Source of the DNA: a virus
Strand: one strand, 5' to 3'
IMG/VR virus record: IMGVR_UViG_3300021959_000276
Location: 1-29,227 of that record
DNA length: 29,227 nt
In this document: positions 18,194 through 26,553 of the stretch, one piece after another
How positions within the stretch are numbered: the first letter of the stretch is position 1
How the letters are laid out: the number at the start of each line of letters is the position of its first letter
Translations under genes and position numbers: made by a program
The notes under the pieces: generated by a model
The model's database searches: none
Seen by the model: only the letters and a program-made list of their open reading frames with translations
Told to the model about the DNA's origin: nothing

Positions 18194-18958
18194 ATGAACA
18201 TACAAGATATTATAAGTGATCTATCACTAGCTAATGGTGAGAGTAAACGTATGACATGTCCTAGTTGTAAGACTAAGAACACATTTACTATCACTAACAA
18301 CATGGGTAGTATCGTATGGAATTGTTACAAAGCCAGTTGTCCTGTGTCAGGTGGCACACGTACAACATTGACTGCTGCTGACATACGCAAGTCATTGGGT
18401 AGTGTTGCAGAAGAGACACACGTATCAACTTTCTCTAAACCAGAGTGGTTGGTGCGTGACTACAAGAAGCTCACAGGTTTCTGTAATGAGTGGGAGTTAG
18501 ACCCACAAGACTTAGGGCTATTGTATGACGTGAAAGAAGATCGTGTGGTCTTCCCTGTTATACATGGCGGTACTACAGTAGATGCCACAGGTAGGGCTTT
18601 GGGAAAGCGACTACCTAAATGGAAGAGGTATGGAAATTCGTGCTTGCCATACACTTATGGACATGGTAAAACTGCTGTAGTTGTTGAGGACTGCATAAGT
18701 GCTGCTGTTATAGGTGACGGTGGTGTATATGTCGGGGTCGCAGTGTTGGGTACATCATTGTCCGATGGACATAAGAGGTACTTATCGCAGTTCTCAACAG
18801 TTATAATTGCGTTAGACCCCGATGCCCTACAGAAGACACTGCTATTCGCAAGAGAGATGAGAACATACGTGGACACAGTTAAGGTTATGTATCTGCGTGA
18901 CGATTTAAAATACAGAAACCCTACCGACTTACACAACTTAACAACACTAGGAGAATAA
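18194..18958 (+). CDS. DNA primase (zinc-binding and TOPRIM domains)
   Basis: The 254-residue stand-alone primase has an N-terminal zinc-binding part (C22, C25 in MTCPSC; C44, C49 in WNCYKASC). It also has a TOPRIM catalytic part: E165 in VVVEDCISA, and D208/D210 in IIALDPDA. It corresponds to the N-terminal half of T7 gp4 and makes RNA primers for lagging-strand synthesis. The helicase is a separate gene three bases downstream, so the primase-helicase is split. The ribosome-binding site is weak (AAAGG). Confidence 0.9.
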   Translation: MNIQDIISDLSLANGESKRMTCPSCKTKNTFTITNNMGSIVWNCYKASCPVSGGTRTTLTAADIRKSLGSVAEETHVSTFSKPEWLVRDYKKLTGFCNEWELDPQDLGLLYDVKEDRVVFPVIHGGTTVDATGRALGKRLPKWKRYGNSCLPYTYGHGKTAVVVEDCISAAVIGDGGVYVGVAVLGTSLSDGHKRYLSQFSTVIIALDPDALQKTLLFAREMRTYVDTVKVMYLRDDLKYRNPTDLHNLTTLGE

Positions 18959-18961
18959 CAT

Positions 18962-20185
18962 ATGGAACTATCATTGATACGTAGCCTTATGGACAAAGAC
19001 TTCTACGATGAACATCGTGGCGCACGTTGTCCTGACAGACTATTCAGCAAGGATGTTCGTAAGATCAAGAAAGCTATTGATACAGCTATGGATCGTTACG
19101 AGCGTACTGTTACACCAGCAGAGATAGAGGCACTGTTCATTGCGAACAACCCTACTCTTACTACTGCACAGAAGCAAGCATACAGTCACCTGTTTGTACA
19201 AGTAACTAAGCAAGTACCTATGGGCAGTGACGTAGCACAAGAGGTGCTATCCAAACTGTTCCAACAGGTAGTAGGTGAAGACATAGCCAACCTTGGCTTT
19301 GACTACGTAAACGGTGACAAGACTAGCCTTGAGCCACTACGTAATATGCTTGAGCTATACGGTGATGACTTCACCCCTAACCTTCGCATTGATTGGGAAG
19401 ACATAGACATTGATACTATCCTTGCCATGACTGACCTTGAGTCACAGTGGACATTCAACATACCTACGTTGACACGTAAGGTTGAGGGCATCAATGCTGG
19501 TCACTTGATTGAGGTAGGTGCTAGACCTAACACAGGTAAGACTTCCTTTCATGCCTCACTTGTGGCTGGGCCTAATGGTTTTGCATGGCAGGGTGCTAGA
19601 GTAATTGTTCTATGTAATGAGGAAGGCTACCATCGTGTTGCCCATCGTTACATTACGGCAGCTACTGGCATGGACAAGCACGAGATAGTCAAGCGTAAGT
19701 CAGAGGCTATGAGTATCTTCAATAAGATACGTGATAAGATCATGTTCAAAGATGCAACAGGACGTGACATGAATTGGGTTGAGTCTGTATGTAAATCATA
19801 CAAGCCTGACGTAGTTATACTAGACATGGGTGACAAGTTTGCACGTACTGCTGGCTTTGCTAGACCTGATGAAGCACTCAAGGCTAACGCAATACAGGCT
19901 AGACAGATAGCCAAGCAGCAAGAGTGTGCCATGTTCTACATGTCTCAACTATCAGCAGAGGCAGAAGGTAAGGTGGTACTCAACCAAGCTATGATGGAAG
20001 GTAGCCGTACTGGTAAGGCAGCAGAAGCTGACCTCATGCTGATGATCTCTAAGAACCCTACTGTTGAGGGTCAAGAGGAAGAAGACAACCAGCGACATAT
20101 CAATGTCGTTAAGAATAAACTGTCAGGGTGGCATGGTATTGTTCACACTGATCTTGAGTACAAAATAGCAAGGTACGTAGCATGA
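18962..20185 (+). CDS. Replicative DNA helicase (DnaB/T7 gp4-like RecA fold)
   Basis: The 407-residue protein has an N-terminal helical region (1-170) and a RecA-like core. It shows Walker A GARPNTGKTS (186-195), the catalytic Glu in LCNEEGY (about 217-223), Walker B VVILDMGD with D288, and a sensor region MFYMSQLSAEAEGK followed by GSRTGKAAEADL. It should unwind DNA as a hexamer ahead of the PolA polymerase. ATG is preceded by AGGAG eight bases upstream. The stop overlaps the next start by 4 nt. Confidence 0.9.
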   Translation: MELSLIRSLMDKDFYDEHRGARCPDRLFSKDVRKIKKAIDTAMDRYERTVTPAEIEALFIANNPTLTTAQKQAYSHLFVQVTKQVPMGSDVAQEVLSKLFQQVVGEDIANLGFDYVNGDKTSLEPLRNMLELYGDDFTPNLRIDWEDIDIDTILAMTDLESQWTFNIPTLTRKVEGINAGHLIEVGARPNTGKTSFHASLVAGPNGFAWQGARVIVLCNEEGYHRVAHRYITAATGMDKHEIVKRKSEAMSIFNKIRDKIMFKDATGRDMNWVESVCKSYKPDVVILDMGDKFARTAGFARPDEALKANAIQARQIAKQQECAMFYMSQLSAEAEGKVVLNQAMMEGSRTGKAAEADLMLMISKNPTVEGQEEEDNQRHINVVKNKLSGWHGIVHTDLEYKIARYVA

Positions 20186-20751
20186 CTCGTACCTGTATAA
20201 AGTGTGGAGTCCTCTTAACTTTAGGTGAAAATTGGAAGGAGTATTGTGCGGCACAAAGACATTATCTATGTGAAGACTGCCGTATAATTAAAAGTAGATA
20301 CTATTCCCCGAAAGGTGATGTGAAACGTATACAAAATTCAAAACGTATGTATGTAAATGGTAAATACGTACCAACGTCACACCCACTGTACAAGGCAGGT
20401 GTGTACAAAACATTTGATGACGCTGCCTTTAGTTCTTTAACTAACTACAATACCACTACCTCTGGTCATGTCTATGCTATGGGTAATGCGGCGTGGCCTG
20501 AGTGGATCAAGATAGGTAAGGCAGTTGATGCAGAGGACAGGTTAAGTTCGTACCAGACTAGCTCACCACTACGTGACTACACTTTGATACACTATGCCTA
20601 CTCAGATGATCGTAATGTAGCTGAGAGACAAGCACATGTACTGGCAGGTAAGCTGGGGGATAAACGTAACGAGTGGTTCAAGATAAGTAATGAAGATGCT
20701 GTAGTAGTTATAGAACAAGCAGTGTCAGAAGAGATGGAGATTGCACAATGA
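20182..20751 (+). CDS. GIY-YIG-like (T5orf172/MUG113) nuclease with N-terminal zinc finger
   Basis: The 189-residue protein starts with a zinc finger (C5, C8, C30, C33) and a basic linker. It then has a GIY-YIG-like domain: GHVYAMG at about 96, EWIKIGKA at about 108-114, R120, E148 (NVAERQAH) and NEWFKI at about 163. In this family the second Tyr-x-Gly position is changed (KIGKA), as seen here. It might cut DNA in recombination, act on host DNA or be a homing-type remnant; genes on both sides are intact and coupled by 4-nt overlaps, which favours a resident gene. Confidence 0.75.
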   Translation: MTRTCIKCGVLLTLGENWKEYCAAQRHYLCEDCRIIKSRYYSPKGDVKRIQNSKRMYVNGKYVPTSHPLYKAGVYKTFDDAAFSSLTNYNTTTSGHVYAMGNAAWPEWIKIGKAVDAEDRLSSYQTSSPLRDYTLIHYAYSDDRNVAERQAHVLAGKLGDKRNEWFKISNEDAVVVIEQAVSEEMEIAQ

Positions 20752-20849
20752 ATAACAATTATCATATAGAGGAACTGTCCAAGAGAGTAGAGAGTCTTGA
20801 AAAAAGATTAGCACTACTAGAAAGATTACTATTTGGAGAGATGAAATGA
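20748..20849 (+). CDS. 33-residue coiled-coil microprotein
   Basis: It begins at ATGA overlapping the previous stop and ends in ATGA overlapping thyX. The product (MNNNYHIEELSKRVESLEKR, then LALLERLLFGEMK) has Leu/Val/Ile at heptad positions, a short parallel coiled coil. Tight coupling on both sides supports translation. Partner unknown. Confidence 0.6.
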   Translation: MNNNYHIEELSKRVESLEKRLALLERLLFGEMK

Positions 20850-21523
20850 TTGAAGTTACTTGTATAGATCACATGGGTAGTGACCTAACTGTAGTCAATG
20901 CAGCTAGGGTATCCTTTGGTAAACAGAAGGAAGCCCTTGGCTACACTGGTGCAGAAGGTGGAGTCATGCGTCCTATATTAGCTGATGGTGATGTAAGGTT
21001 AATTAATTACCTAGCCAAGCACAGGCATATGTCACCTTTTGGTCATTGCTTTGTGTCGTTCCATGTCAAGGCTCCTATCTTTGTAGCTAGGCAGCTAGTG
21101 AAGCATAAGTTCCTACGTTGGAATGAGATCAGTCGTAGGTATGTTGATAACCCACCTGAGTTCTTTTGCCCTGACGAGTGGAGAGGACGCAGTGTGTCTG
21201 CCAAGCAGGGTAGTACTGGTGTAGTTAATGTAGGTGGTAGTGTACCTGTAGGTAGGGCAGAGTGGAGTGCCTTAGAATGTTACAGAGAATTGTTAAGACA
21301 AGGTGTATGCCCAGAGCAAGCACGTATGGTGTTGCCACAAAGCACCATGACAGAATGGTATTGGTCAGGTAGTCTTGACGCATTTACTGATATGTGTCAT
21401 CTTAGGCTGAAGGCTGATACACAATATGAAACACAAGTAGTTGCAGCTAGGATAGCAGAGTACCTTGAAGACATATACCCTGTGTCATGGCAAGCACTGA
21501 TGGAAGGAGATGACAATGGCTAA
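20846..21523 (+). CDS. thyX: Flavin-dependent thymidylate synthase ThyX
   Basis: The 225-residue protein matches ThyX: VNAARVSFGK near the N-terminus, HMSPFGHCFVSFHVKAPIFV, ARQLVKHKFLRWNEISRRYV (81-100), and C-terminal EQARMVLPQSTMTEWYWSGS. ThyX methylates dUMP to dTMP using FAD, NADPH and methylene-tetrahydrofolate. The signature RHR-x7-S appears here as K86-H87-K88-x7-S96, a variant I have seen in other phage ThyX proteins. It supplies dTTP for phage replication together with the RNR encoded further right. Confidence 0.92.
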   Translation: MIEVTCIDHMGSDLTVVNAARVSFGKQKEALGYTGAEGGVMRPILADGDVRLINYLAKHRHMSPFGHCFVSFHVKAPIFVARQLVKHKFLRWNEISRRYVDNPPEFFCPDEWRGRSVSAKQGSTGVVNVGGSVPVGRAEWSALECYRELLRQGVCPEQARMVLPQSTMTEWYWSGSLDAFTDMCHLRLKADTQYETQVVAARIAEYLEDIYPVSWQALMEGDDNG

Positions 21524-21692
21524 ATGGATAGTACCTGATAATAAAGACTTTACAATACAAGCAAAGATTACTAAGGCTATGCAGAAGAATAATCTCACAG
21601 TAGATGAAGTACTTGAGGCAATAGATGCGTACACTAACAACAAACAGTTCGAGGCAGACCTATATAATACCTACCTTGGCAACAAAGAATAG
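21516..21692 (+). CDS. Small protein between thyX and polA, unknown
   Basis: Start at ATG 21516, six bases after GGAG; the ATG at 21510 abuts the ribosome-binding site and is unlikely. The 58-residue product (MAKWIVPDNKDFTIQAKITK, then NNLTVDEVLEAIDAYTNNKQ) is helical and acidic. It overlaps the thyX end by 8 nt. No family recognised. Confidence 0.6.
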   Translation: MAKWIVPDNKDFTIQAKITKAMQKNNLTVDEVLEAIDAYTNNKQFEADLYNTYLGNKE

Positions 21693-21700
21693 GAGACTAC

Positions 21701-23743
21701 ATGATACTGACCCTTGACGTAGAAAACACAGTAACCAAACGCAACGGCAAGATGCATCTTGATCCGTTTGAACCAACCAATACATTAGTTATGGTGGGTA
21801 TGCTAGATGATCATGGACATGAAGACATTGTAACATTCGATCATTCAGAGCAACAACCCACCACAGATGGGCGGCGTATAGTACAAGACGCATTAGACGC
21901 TGCCCATCTTCTTGTTGCACACAATGCACCGCATGACTTGCTATGGCTATGGGAGTCAGGCTTCACCTATGCTGGTGAAATATTCGACACCATGCTAGGC
22001 GAGTATGTATTGCAACGTGGACAGAAGCAACCACTATCCCTTGAGGCATGTGCAGAACGCTACGAGCTTGACACTAAGAAGCAAGACACACTGAAAGAAT
22101 ACTTCAGCAAGGGTATATCTACCAGAGACATACCTCATGCAGAACTATCAGAGTATCTGTCGCATGACTTACATGCTACCCAACAACTGTACAATGTTTT
22201 GATGACATCATACGAGGAATGCAGTTCACTGGAAGGAACGCTCAAGCTGACTAACCAACTGGCTATACACTTGGCACGTATCTATCAGCGTGGCTTTCAG
22301 GTAGACATGAACGCATTAATGCAAGTGCGTGACGAGTTTGAGTCAGAGCGTAGGACACTCACCATTGCCCTTGAGGAACAGGTAGCTGATCTCATGGGTG
22401 ACAGACCTATCAACCTCAACAGCCCAGAGCAATTGTCTTGGGTTATCTATAGCCGTAAGCCTGATGACAAGAAGGTATGGGCTGACCTGTTTGATGATCG
22501 TATGTCTGACAACGATTACAGAGGTACTGTCAATCTATACAGTACTAAGTTGTACAAGCAGAAAGCATATCAATGCCATGACTGTAATGGTGCTGGCAAA
22601 GTGTACCGTACCAAGAAAGATGGTACACCTTTTGCTAGACCTAGCAAGTGTACTACATGTGCTGCACATGGCTTCTTGTATGAGAACAAACAGCAGGTTG
22701 CTGGCCTCAAGTTCTTCCCACCTACAGCTAAGTGGGTTAGTGCCAATGGCTTTGGTACTGGCAAAGAGAACCTAACATTCCTTGAGGGCATAGCACGATC
22801 CAAAGGTATGAGTGAGGCTGAGTCCTTCCTACAAAAGGTGCGTAGGCTATCAGCAGTAGAGACATACCTCAGCAGCTTCGTAGAGGGCATAGCAACGCAT
22901 GTTAAGGGTGACGGTAAGCTACACGTTAGGTTACTGCAACACCGCACTGGTACAGGCAGGTTGTCAGGTGCTGACCCTAACATGCAGAACATGCCTCGTG
23001 GTGGTACATTCCCTGTCAAGAAAGTATTCATCTCACGATGGGAAGGTGGATCAGTTATGGAAGCTGACTTTGCCCAGCTTGAGTTCAGAGTTGCAGCATA
23101 CTTGTCACAAGACACGACTGCTATTGACGAAGTAACTACAGGCTTTGACGTACACAGTTACACTGCCAAGGTTATCTCTGATGCAGGTCAACCTATATCC
23201 AGACAGGACGCTAAGGCACACACATTTGCTCCCTTGTATGGAGCCAGTGGCTTTGGTAGGTCAAAAGCAGAAGCTGCATACTACCAACAGTTCACCAAGA
23301 AGTATCATGGTATTGCCAAGTGGCACGAGTCCTTAGCTAAAGAGGCACTCAACACTAGCAAGATCACAACACCATCTGGACGTGAGTTCTCATTCCCAGA
23401 TGTTACTAGGCGTAGGTATGGAGGTGTGACATTTTTCACACAGATAAAAAATTATCCTGTACAATCGTTTGCAACTGCTGACATAGTACCTATATCTCTG
23501 ATATACATAGACAAGTTACTAACAGCAAACAAGCTACGCAGTTGCGTAGTCAACACGGTGCATGATTCAATTGTAATAGACGTGCATCCACAAGAGAAGG
23601 ACAAAGTATTACAAGTAATCTCAGCAGCTAACTGTAAGCTGATTGAGATCATCAATAAACGGTGGGGTATTGACTTCAATATTCCACTGTTATTAGAAGC
23701 AAAGATAGGCCCGAATTGGCTTGACACAAAAGACGTAGCATGA
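21701..23743 (+). CDS. polA: Family A DNA polymerase with DnaJ-type zinc insertion
   Basis: The 680-residue polymerase has a 3'-5' exonuclease (MILTLDVENTV, LLVAHNAPHDLLWL, YLSHDLHATQQ). At 292-320 it has a zinc-ribbon insertion of DnaJ type, C292-H-D-C295-N-G-A-G and C317-T-T-C320. The polymerase domain follows: motif A with D456 (EADFAQLEFR), motif B R501/K505/F509/Y513 (RQDAKAHTFAPLYG) and motif C H621-D622 (VHDSIVID). The residue equivalent to E. coli Pol I Phe762 is Phe509. A polymerase with a partial DnaJ domain between exonuclease and polymerase parts has been described for phage HMO-2011. It replicates the genome with the adjacent helicase and primase. Confidence 0.95.
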   Translation: MILTLDVENTVTKRNGKMHLDPFEPTNTLVMVGMLDDHGHEDIVTFDHSEQQPTTDGRRIVQDALDAAHLLVAHNAPHDLLWLWESGFTYAGEIFDTMLGEYVLQRGQKQPLSLEACAERYELDTKKQDTLKEYFSKGISTRDIPHAELSEYLSHDLHATQQLYNVLMTSYEECSSLEGTLKLTNQLAIHLARIYQRGFQVDMNALMQVRDEFESERRTLTIALEEQVADLMGDRPINLNSPEQLSWVIYSRKPDDKKVWADLFDDRMSDNDYRGTVNLYSTKLYKQKAYQCHDCNGAGKVYRTKKDGTPFARPSKCTTCAAHGFLYENKQQVAGLKFFPPTAKWVSANGFGTGKENLTFLEGIARSKGMSEAESFLQKVRRLSAVETYLSSFVEGIATHVKGDGKLHVRLLQHRTGTGRLSGADPNMQNMPRGGTFPVKKVFISRWEGGSVMEADFAQLEFRVAAYLSQDTTAIDEVTTGFDVHSYTAKVISDAGQPISRQDAKAHTFAPLYGASGFGRSKAEAAYYQQFTKKYHGIAKWHESLAKEALNTSKITTPSGREFSFPDVTRRRYGGVTFFTQIKNYPVQSFATADIVPISLIYIDKLLTANKLRSCVVNTVHDSIVIDVHPQEKDKVLQVISAANCKLIEIINKRWGIDFNIPLLLEAKIGPNWLDTKDVA

Positions 23744-23783
23744 TATAACTACCGTCTGTTTAAATGAAAAAGGAGACTTACCA

Positions 23784-24677
23784 ATGAGTAACGTAACAAC
23801 AATCGACACTAACAACTTCGCAACTATGGCTGTAGCAATGGGTATGGGTGCAGACCAACCCAAAGAAAGCAGCAAGGCTAGTACACTAGCACGACTGCGT
23901 ATCCAACATACCCCACTGATGGGTCAGCAAGAGATTGCTGGTAAGATGAAGAACGTAGAGGTTGTGGCTGGTGGTAGCTACAAGCTAGAGATACCTGATG
24001 GCCCTACCTACTATGCAGATAAGGTATCGGTACGTCCATTCTTGCAACGGTTCATGTACAAGAAGTTCATCAAGGGTAACGACAATACACCTAACAGGTT
24101 TGTCAAAACTGTCATGGCTAATGATCTTAACAGTGACATGAAAGACAACAACGGTGGGTTCAACTGTGGTAAACCTGCAGGGTACATCAAAGATTGGGCT
24201 GCATTGCCTGACTCAATGAAAGACCTAATCAAATCTATCAAACGAGTACGTGCCTTGTTTGGTACTGTAGAGATGGTCAATCCTACAGATGAAGGTGGTA
24301 GTCCTGTGGACGTGGACACTACCGCATTTATATGGGAGATTGACAATCGTGATGCATTCAAAATCATGGGTGACATGTTCTCCAAGTACAACAAGATGCG
24401 TAGACTACCGCCGCAGCACTTCATTGAGCTTGAGTCCAAAGAAGTACCACTACCTAATGGTAGCAGCTTCTACATTCCTACTGCTAGTCTTGATCTTAAC
24501 AATACATTAGACATGGACAATGATGCACAGGAAAACTTTGCTAACTTCATAGCGTGGATTGAGAACTACAATACCTACATTCTTAATGCATGGGATGAAA
24601 ACATGCACAAGAATGAAGAGGTAGACATGAATACGGTGGAAGAGTTTGTGGATATATCTGCAGAGGATTTTGTCTAA
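23784..24677 (+). CDS. Candidate single-stranded DNA-binding protein (unassigned family)
   Basis: The 297-residue protein has no named family that I can confirm. It shows a beta-rich middle (VEVVAGGSYKLEIPDG, VSVRPFLQRFMYKKF), a Gly/Cys segment (NNGGFNCGKPAGY) and a strongly acidic C-terminus ending EEFVDISAEDFV. An acidic tail with terminal aromatic residue, and a position between DNA polymerase and a recombination nuclease, are typical of phage ssDNA-binding proteins such as T7 gp2.5. The role is inferred from these. AAAGGAG precedes the ATG; the stop overlaps the next start (TAATG). Confidence 0.55.
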   Translation: MSNVTTIDTNNFATMAVAMGMGADQPKESSKASTLARLRIQHTPLMGQQEIAGKMKNVEVVAGGSYKLEIPDGPTYYADKVSVRPFLQRFMYKKFIKGNDNTPNRFVKTVMANDLNSDMKDNNGGFNCGKPAGYIKDWAALPDSMKDLIKSIKRVRALFGTVEMVNPTDEGGSPVDVDTTAFIWEIDNRDAFKIMGDMFSKYNKMRRLPPQHFIELESKEVPLPNGSSFYIPTASLDLNNTLDMDNDAQENFANFIAWIENYNTYILNAWDENMHKNEEVDMNTVEEFVDISAEDFV

Positions 24678-25519
24678 TGAACCATCCTGCTGAACTGGCG
24701 ATTAATCAGTATCTAGAGAATGCTACATCTGGCAAGTCAACTATGTCAGATGAAACAATCAAACAGATTGGTGCAGATGTAATGGATGCAGTTAAACGTC
24801 AGTTTGGTGGGGGCAACAAGCGTGACGAGTTTCGTTTACGTATGTCTAACATAGGTAAGCCTACTTGTCAGCTTTGGTTTCAAAAGAATATGCCAGAGAA
24901 AGCGTTGCCCAAACCAACAACCTTTGTAATGAACATGTTGCTAGGAGATATAGTTGAAGCTGCATTCAAAGGTATACTCAAAGAGGCAGGTGTTAAGTAT
25001 GAAGACAAAGATAACTACGTTGAACTAGAGTTAGAAGATACAACTATCAAAGGATCATATGATCTTGTAATCAATGACGCAGTAGATGACGTTAAGTCTG
25101 CTAGTGATTGGTCATATAGGAATAAGTTCGAGTCCTACGAAACGTTAAATGCCAGTGATCCATTTGGTTATGTGGGTCAGCTTGCTGGCTACGCTAAAGC
25201 ATCAGGTAAGAAAGCTGGTGGATGGTGGGTAGTCAATAAAGCTAACGGTAACATTAAATATGTTGCTGCTAATGGTCTTGACATTGATTCAGAAGTTACT
25301 AAGTTAAATGATACGGTTGCTACCGTAAACGATAATGTGTTTGAAAGATGCTTTAACCCTGTACCCGAAACGTTTAGGGGTAAAGCTACTGGAAATACAA
25401 TATTAAATAGTAACTGTAAGTTCTGTGACTATCGACACGAGTGCTTTCCTACACTAGAAGAGCTACCGTCTAAGGTATCACAAGCTAGGAACAAACCTAT
25501 TGTTCAGTATGTTATATAA
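24677..25519 (+). CDS. Cas4/RecB-like PD-(D/E)XK exonuclease with Fe-S cysteines
   Basis: The 280-residue protein carries the PD-(D/E)XK core: GSYDLVI with D129, DDVKSAS with D138 and K140, and QLAGYAKA with Q168. It also has four cysteines placed as in Fe-S cluster nucleases: C64 (GKPTCQLWF) and the C-terminal trio C247, C250, C256 (CKFCDYRHEC). Such enzymes resect DNA ends in recombination and in concatemer processing. It neighbours the SSB-like protein and endonuclease I, forming a recombination group. The helical N-terminus (1-55) is extra compared with minimal Cas4. Confidence 0.8.
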   Translation: MNHPAELAINQYLENATSGKSTMSDETIKQIGADVMDAVKRQFGGGNKRDEFRLRMSNIGKPTCQLWFQKNMPEKALPKPTTFVMNMLLGDIVEAAFKGILKEAGVKYEDKDNYVELELEDTTIKGSYDLVINDAVDDVKSASDWSYRNKFESYETLNASDPFGYVGQLAGYAKASGKKAGGWWVVNKANGNIKYVAANGLDIDSEVTKLNDTVATVNDNVFERCFNPVPETFRGKATGNTILNSNCKFCDYRHECFPTLEELPSKVSQARNKPIVQYVI

Positions 25520-25533
25520 GAAAGGAGAACTAT

Positions 25534-25761
25534 ATGTTAGGTGATGATGAAATAAAAGAAATGCATGAGCAGATACAGGCTATGGAAAAAGAATTGTCAG
25601 AGCGTAAGAAGCAGTTGCATAAGGCTAAGTATCAAGGACTGCACAGTGCTATGCAAGCTAAGAAAGAGGCAGAAGAAGCCATCAAACTAGAGCTAAAGGC
25701 TTTAGGGTGTTCTGGTCTTAACATACCTCACATGCCACTAAATTGGGAATGGAAGTTCTAG
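25534..25761 (+). CDS. Small coiled-coil protein, unknown
   Basis: The 75-residue protein is a continuous charged helix (DDEIKEMHEQIQAMEKELSE, then AKKEAEEAIKLELKALG) with heptads, ending in a short hydrophobic tail (MPLNWEWKF). AAAGGAG lies eight bases before ATG. The end overlaps the endonuclease I start by 13 nt, suggesting coupling. It might be a partner of the nuclease. Confidence 0.65.
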   Translation: MLGDDEIKEMHEQIQAMEKELSERKKQLHKAKYQGLHSAMQAKKEAEEAIKLELKALGCSGLNIPHMPLNWEWKF

Positions 25762-26213
25762 TGTATGGTAGGCAATTTGCTAATGCATTGAGGCATGGGT
25801 ATAGAAGTGGTCTTGAGATAAAGAACAAAGACTTCTTGATTGAGAAAGGTATCAAGGTTAAGTACGAGGAACTCAAGATAGAATGGGAAGACCTCATGTA
25901 CCGCATCTATACCCCTGACTTTGTACTACCTAATGGTATCATAGTTGAGACTAAGGGCAGGTTTACAGCAGATGACAGACGTAAACATGCTTTTATAAAA
26001 CTACAGCATCCAAAGCTAGACATTAGGTTTGTGTTTGAAAGTAGTAGGCGTAAGCTGAGTAAGGGTGCTAAGACATCTTATGGTCAGTGGTGTGATAGAA
26101 ACAAGTTTATGTACCATGACAGGATCATACCTGAAGATTGGTTGTATGAGAAAGGTAAGGACATGCACCCTGATTTAGTGCCGTTCCCCTTAAAAAAAGT
26201 GAAGAGGAAGTAG
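25749..26213 (+). CDS. Endonuclease I, T7 gp3-like Holliday junction resolvase
   Basis: The 154-residue protein has the T7 endonuclease I catalytic set with near-identical spacing: E23 (YRSGLE), D57 (YTPDFVL), E67 and K69 (VETKGRF). It also has the family's C-terminal SSRRKLSKGAKTSYGQWCDR and IIPEDWL. It resolves branched DNA before packaging and degrades host DNA in T7. Start chosen at ATG 25749; a TTG at 25743 is possible. Confidence 0.92.
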   Translation: MEVLVYGRQFANALRHGYRSGLEIKNKDFLIEKGIKVKYEELKIEWEDLMYRIYTPDFVLPNGIIVETKGRFTADDRRKHAFIKLQHPKLDIRFVFESSRRKLSKGAKTSYGQWCDRNKFMYHDRIIPEDWLYEKGKDMHPDLVPFPLKKVKRK

Positions 26214-26214
26214 T

Positions 26215-26544
26215 ATGTCAGATGATAAAATATTTTTAGACTTTAGCCCTAATGATTACATAATACGTATAAGTCCTTTTGTAGACAAGGACGGTGCTTG
26301 GACAGGAGAACTACAAGTAGGTAGTTGTACTACAGATGAGAACACACTAAGTGATGGAGACTATGTTAATCTTATGCAACTAACACACATGTTACTAGCT
26401 GCTATACCTGCTATGGAACAAGACGATAGTGTTAGAGAGACTCTTTACAAACATGCCAAAGGTGTGTTAGAAGATAAAGAAGAAGCTCCCAAGCGTAGAC
26501 TTGAGAGCATTGATGGTAACGTAATAAATGTAAACTTTAAGTAA
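26215..26544 (+). CDS. Conserved hypothetical protein
   Basis: The 109-residue acidic protein begins MSDDKIFLDFSPNDYIIRIS with beta strands, has a helical middle (MQLTHMLLAAIPAMEQDDSV) and ends IDGNVINVNFK. The start lies one base after the endonuclease I stop, without a strong ribosome-binding site, so it is probably coupled. Not assigned to a family. Confidence 0.65.
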   Translation: MSDDKIFLDFSPNDYIIRISPFVDKDGAWTGELQVGSCTTDENTLSDGDYVNLMQLTHMLLAAIPAMEQDDSVRETLYKHAKGVLEDKEEAPKRRLESIDGNVINVNFK

Positions 26545-26553
26545 GGAGAACAC

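Noticed and set aside
22398-22775. Long alternative frame inside the DNA polymerase gene
   Set aside because: Overlaps the polymerase coding sequence including the zinc ribbon; Ser/Leu-rich shadow with no start signal.
23764-23787. 7-codon leader peptide before the SSB-like gene
   Set aside because: Too short to support; the ATG has no ribosome-binding site and the frame merely runs over the next gene's start.
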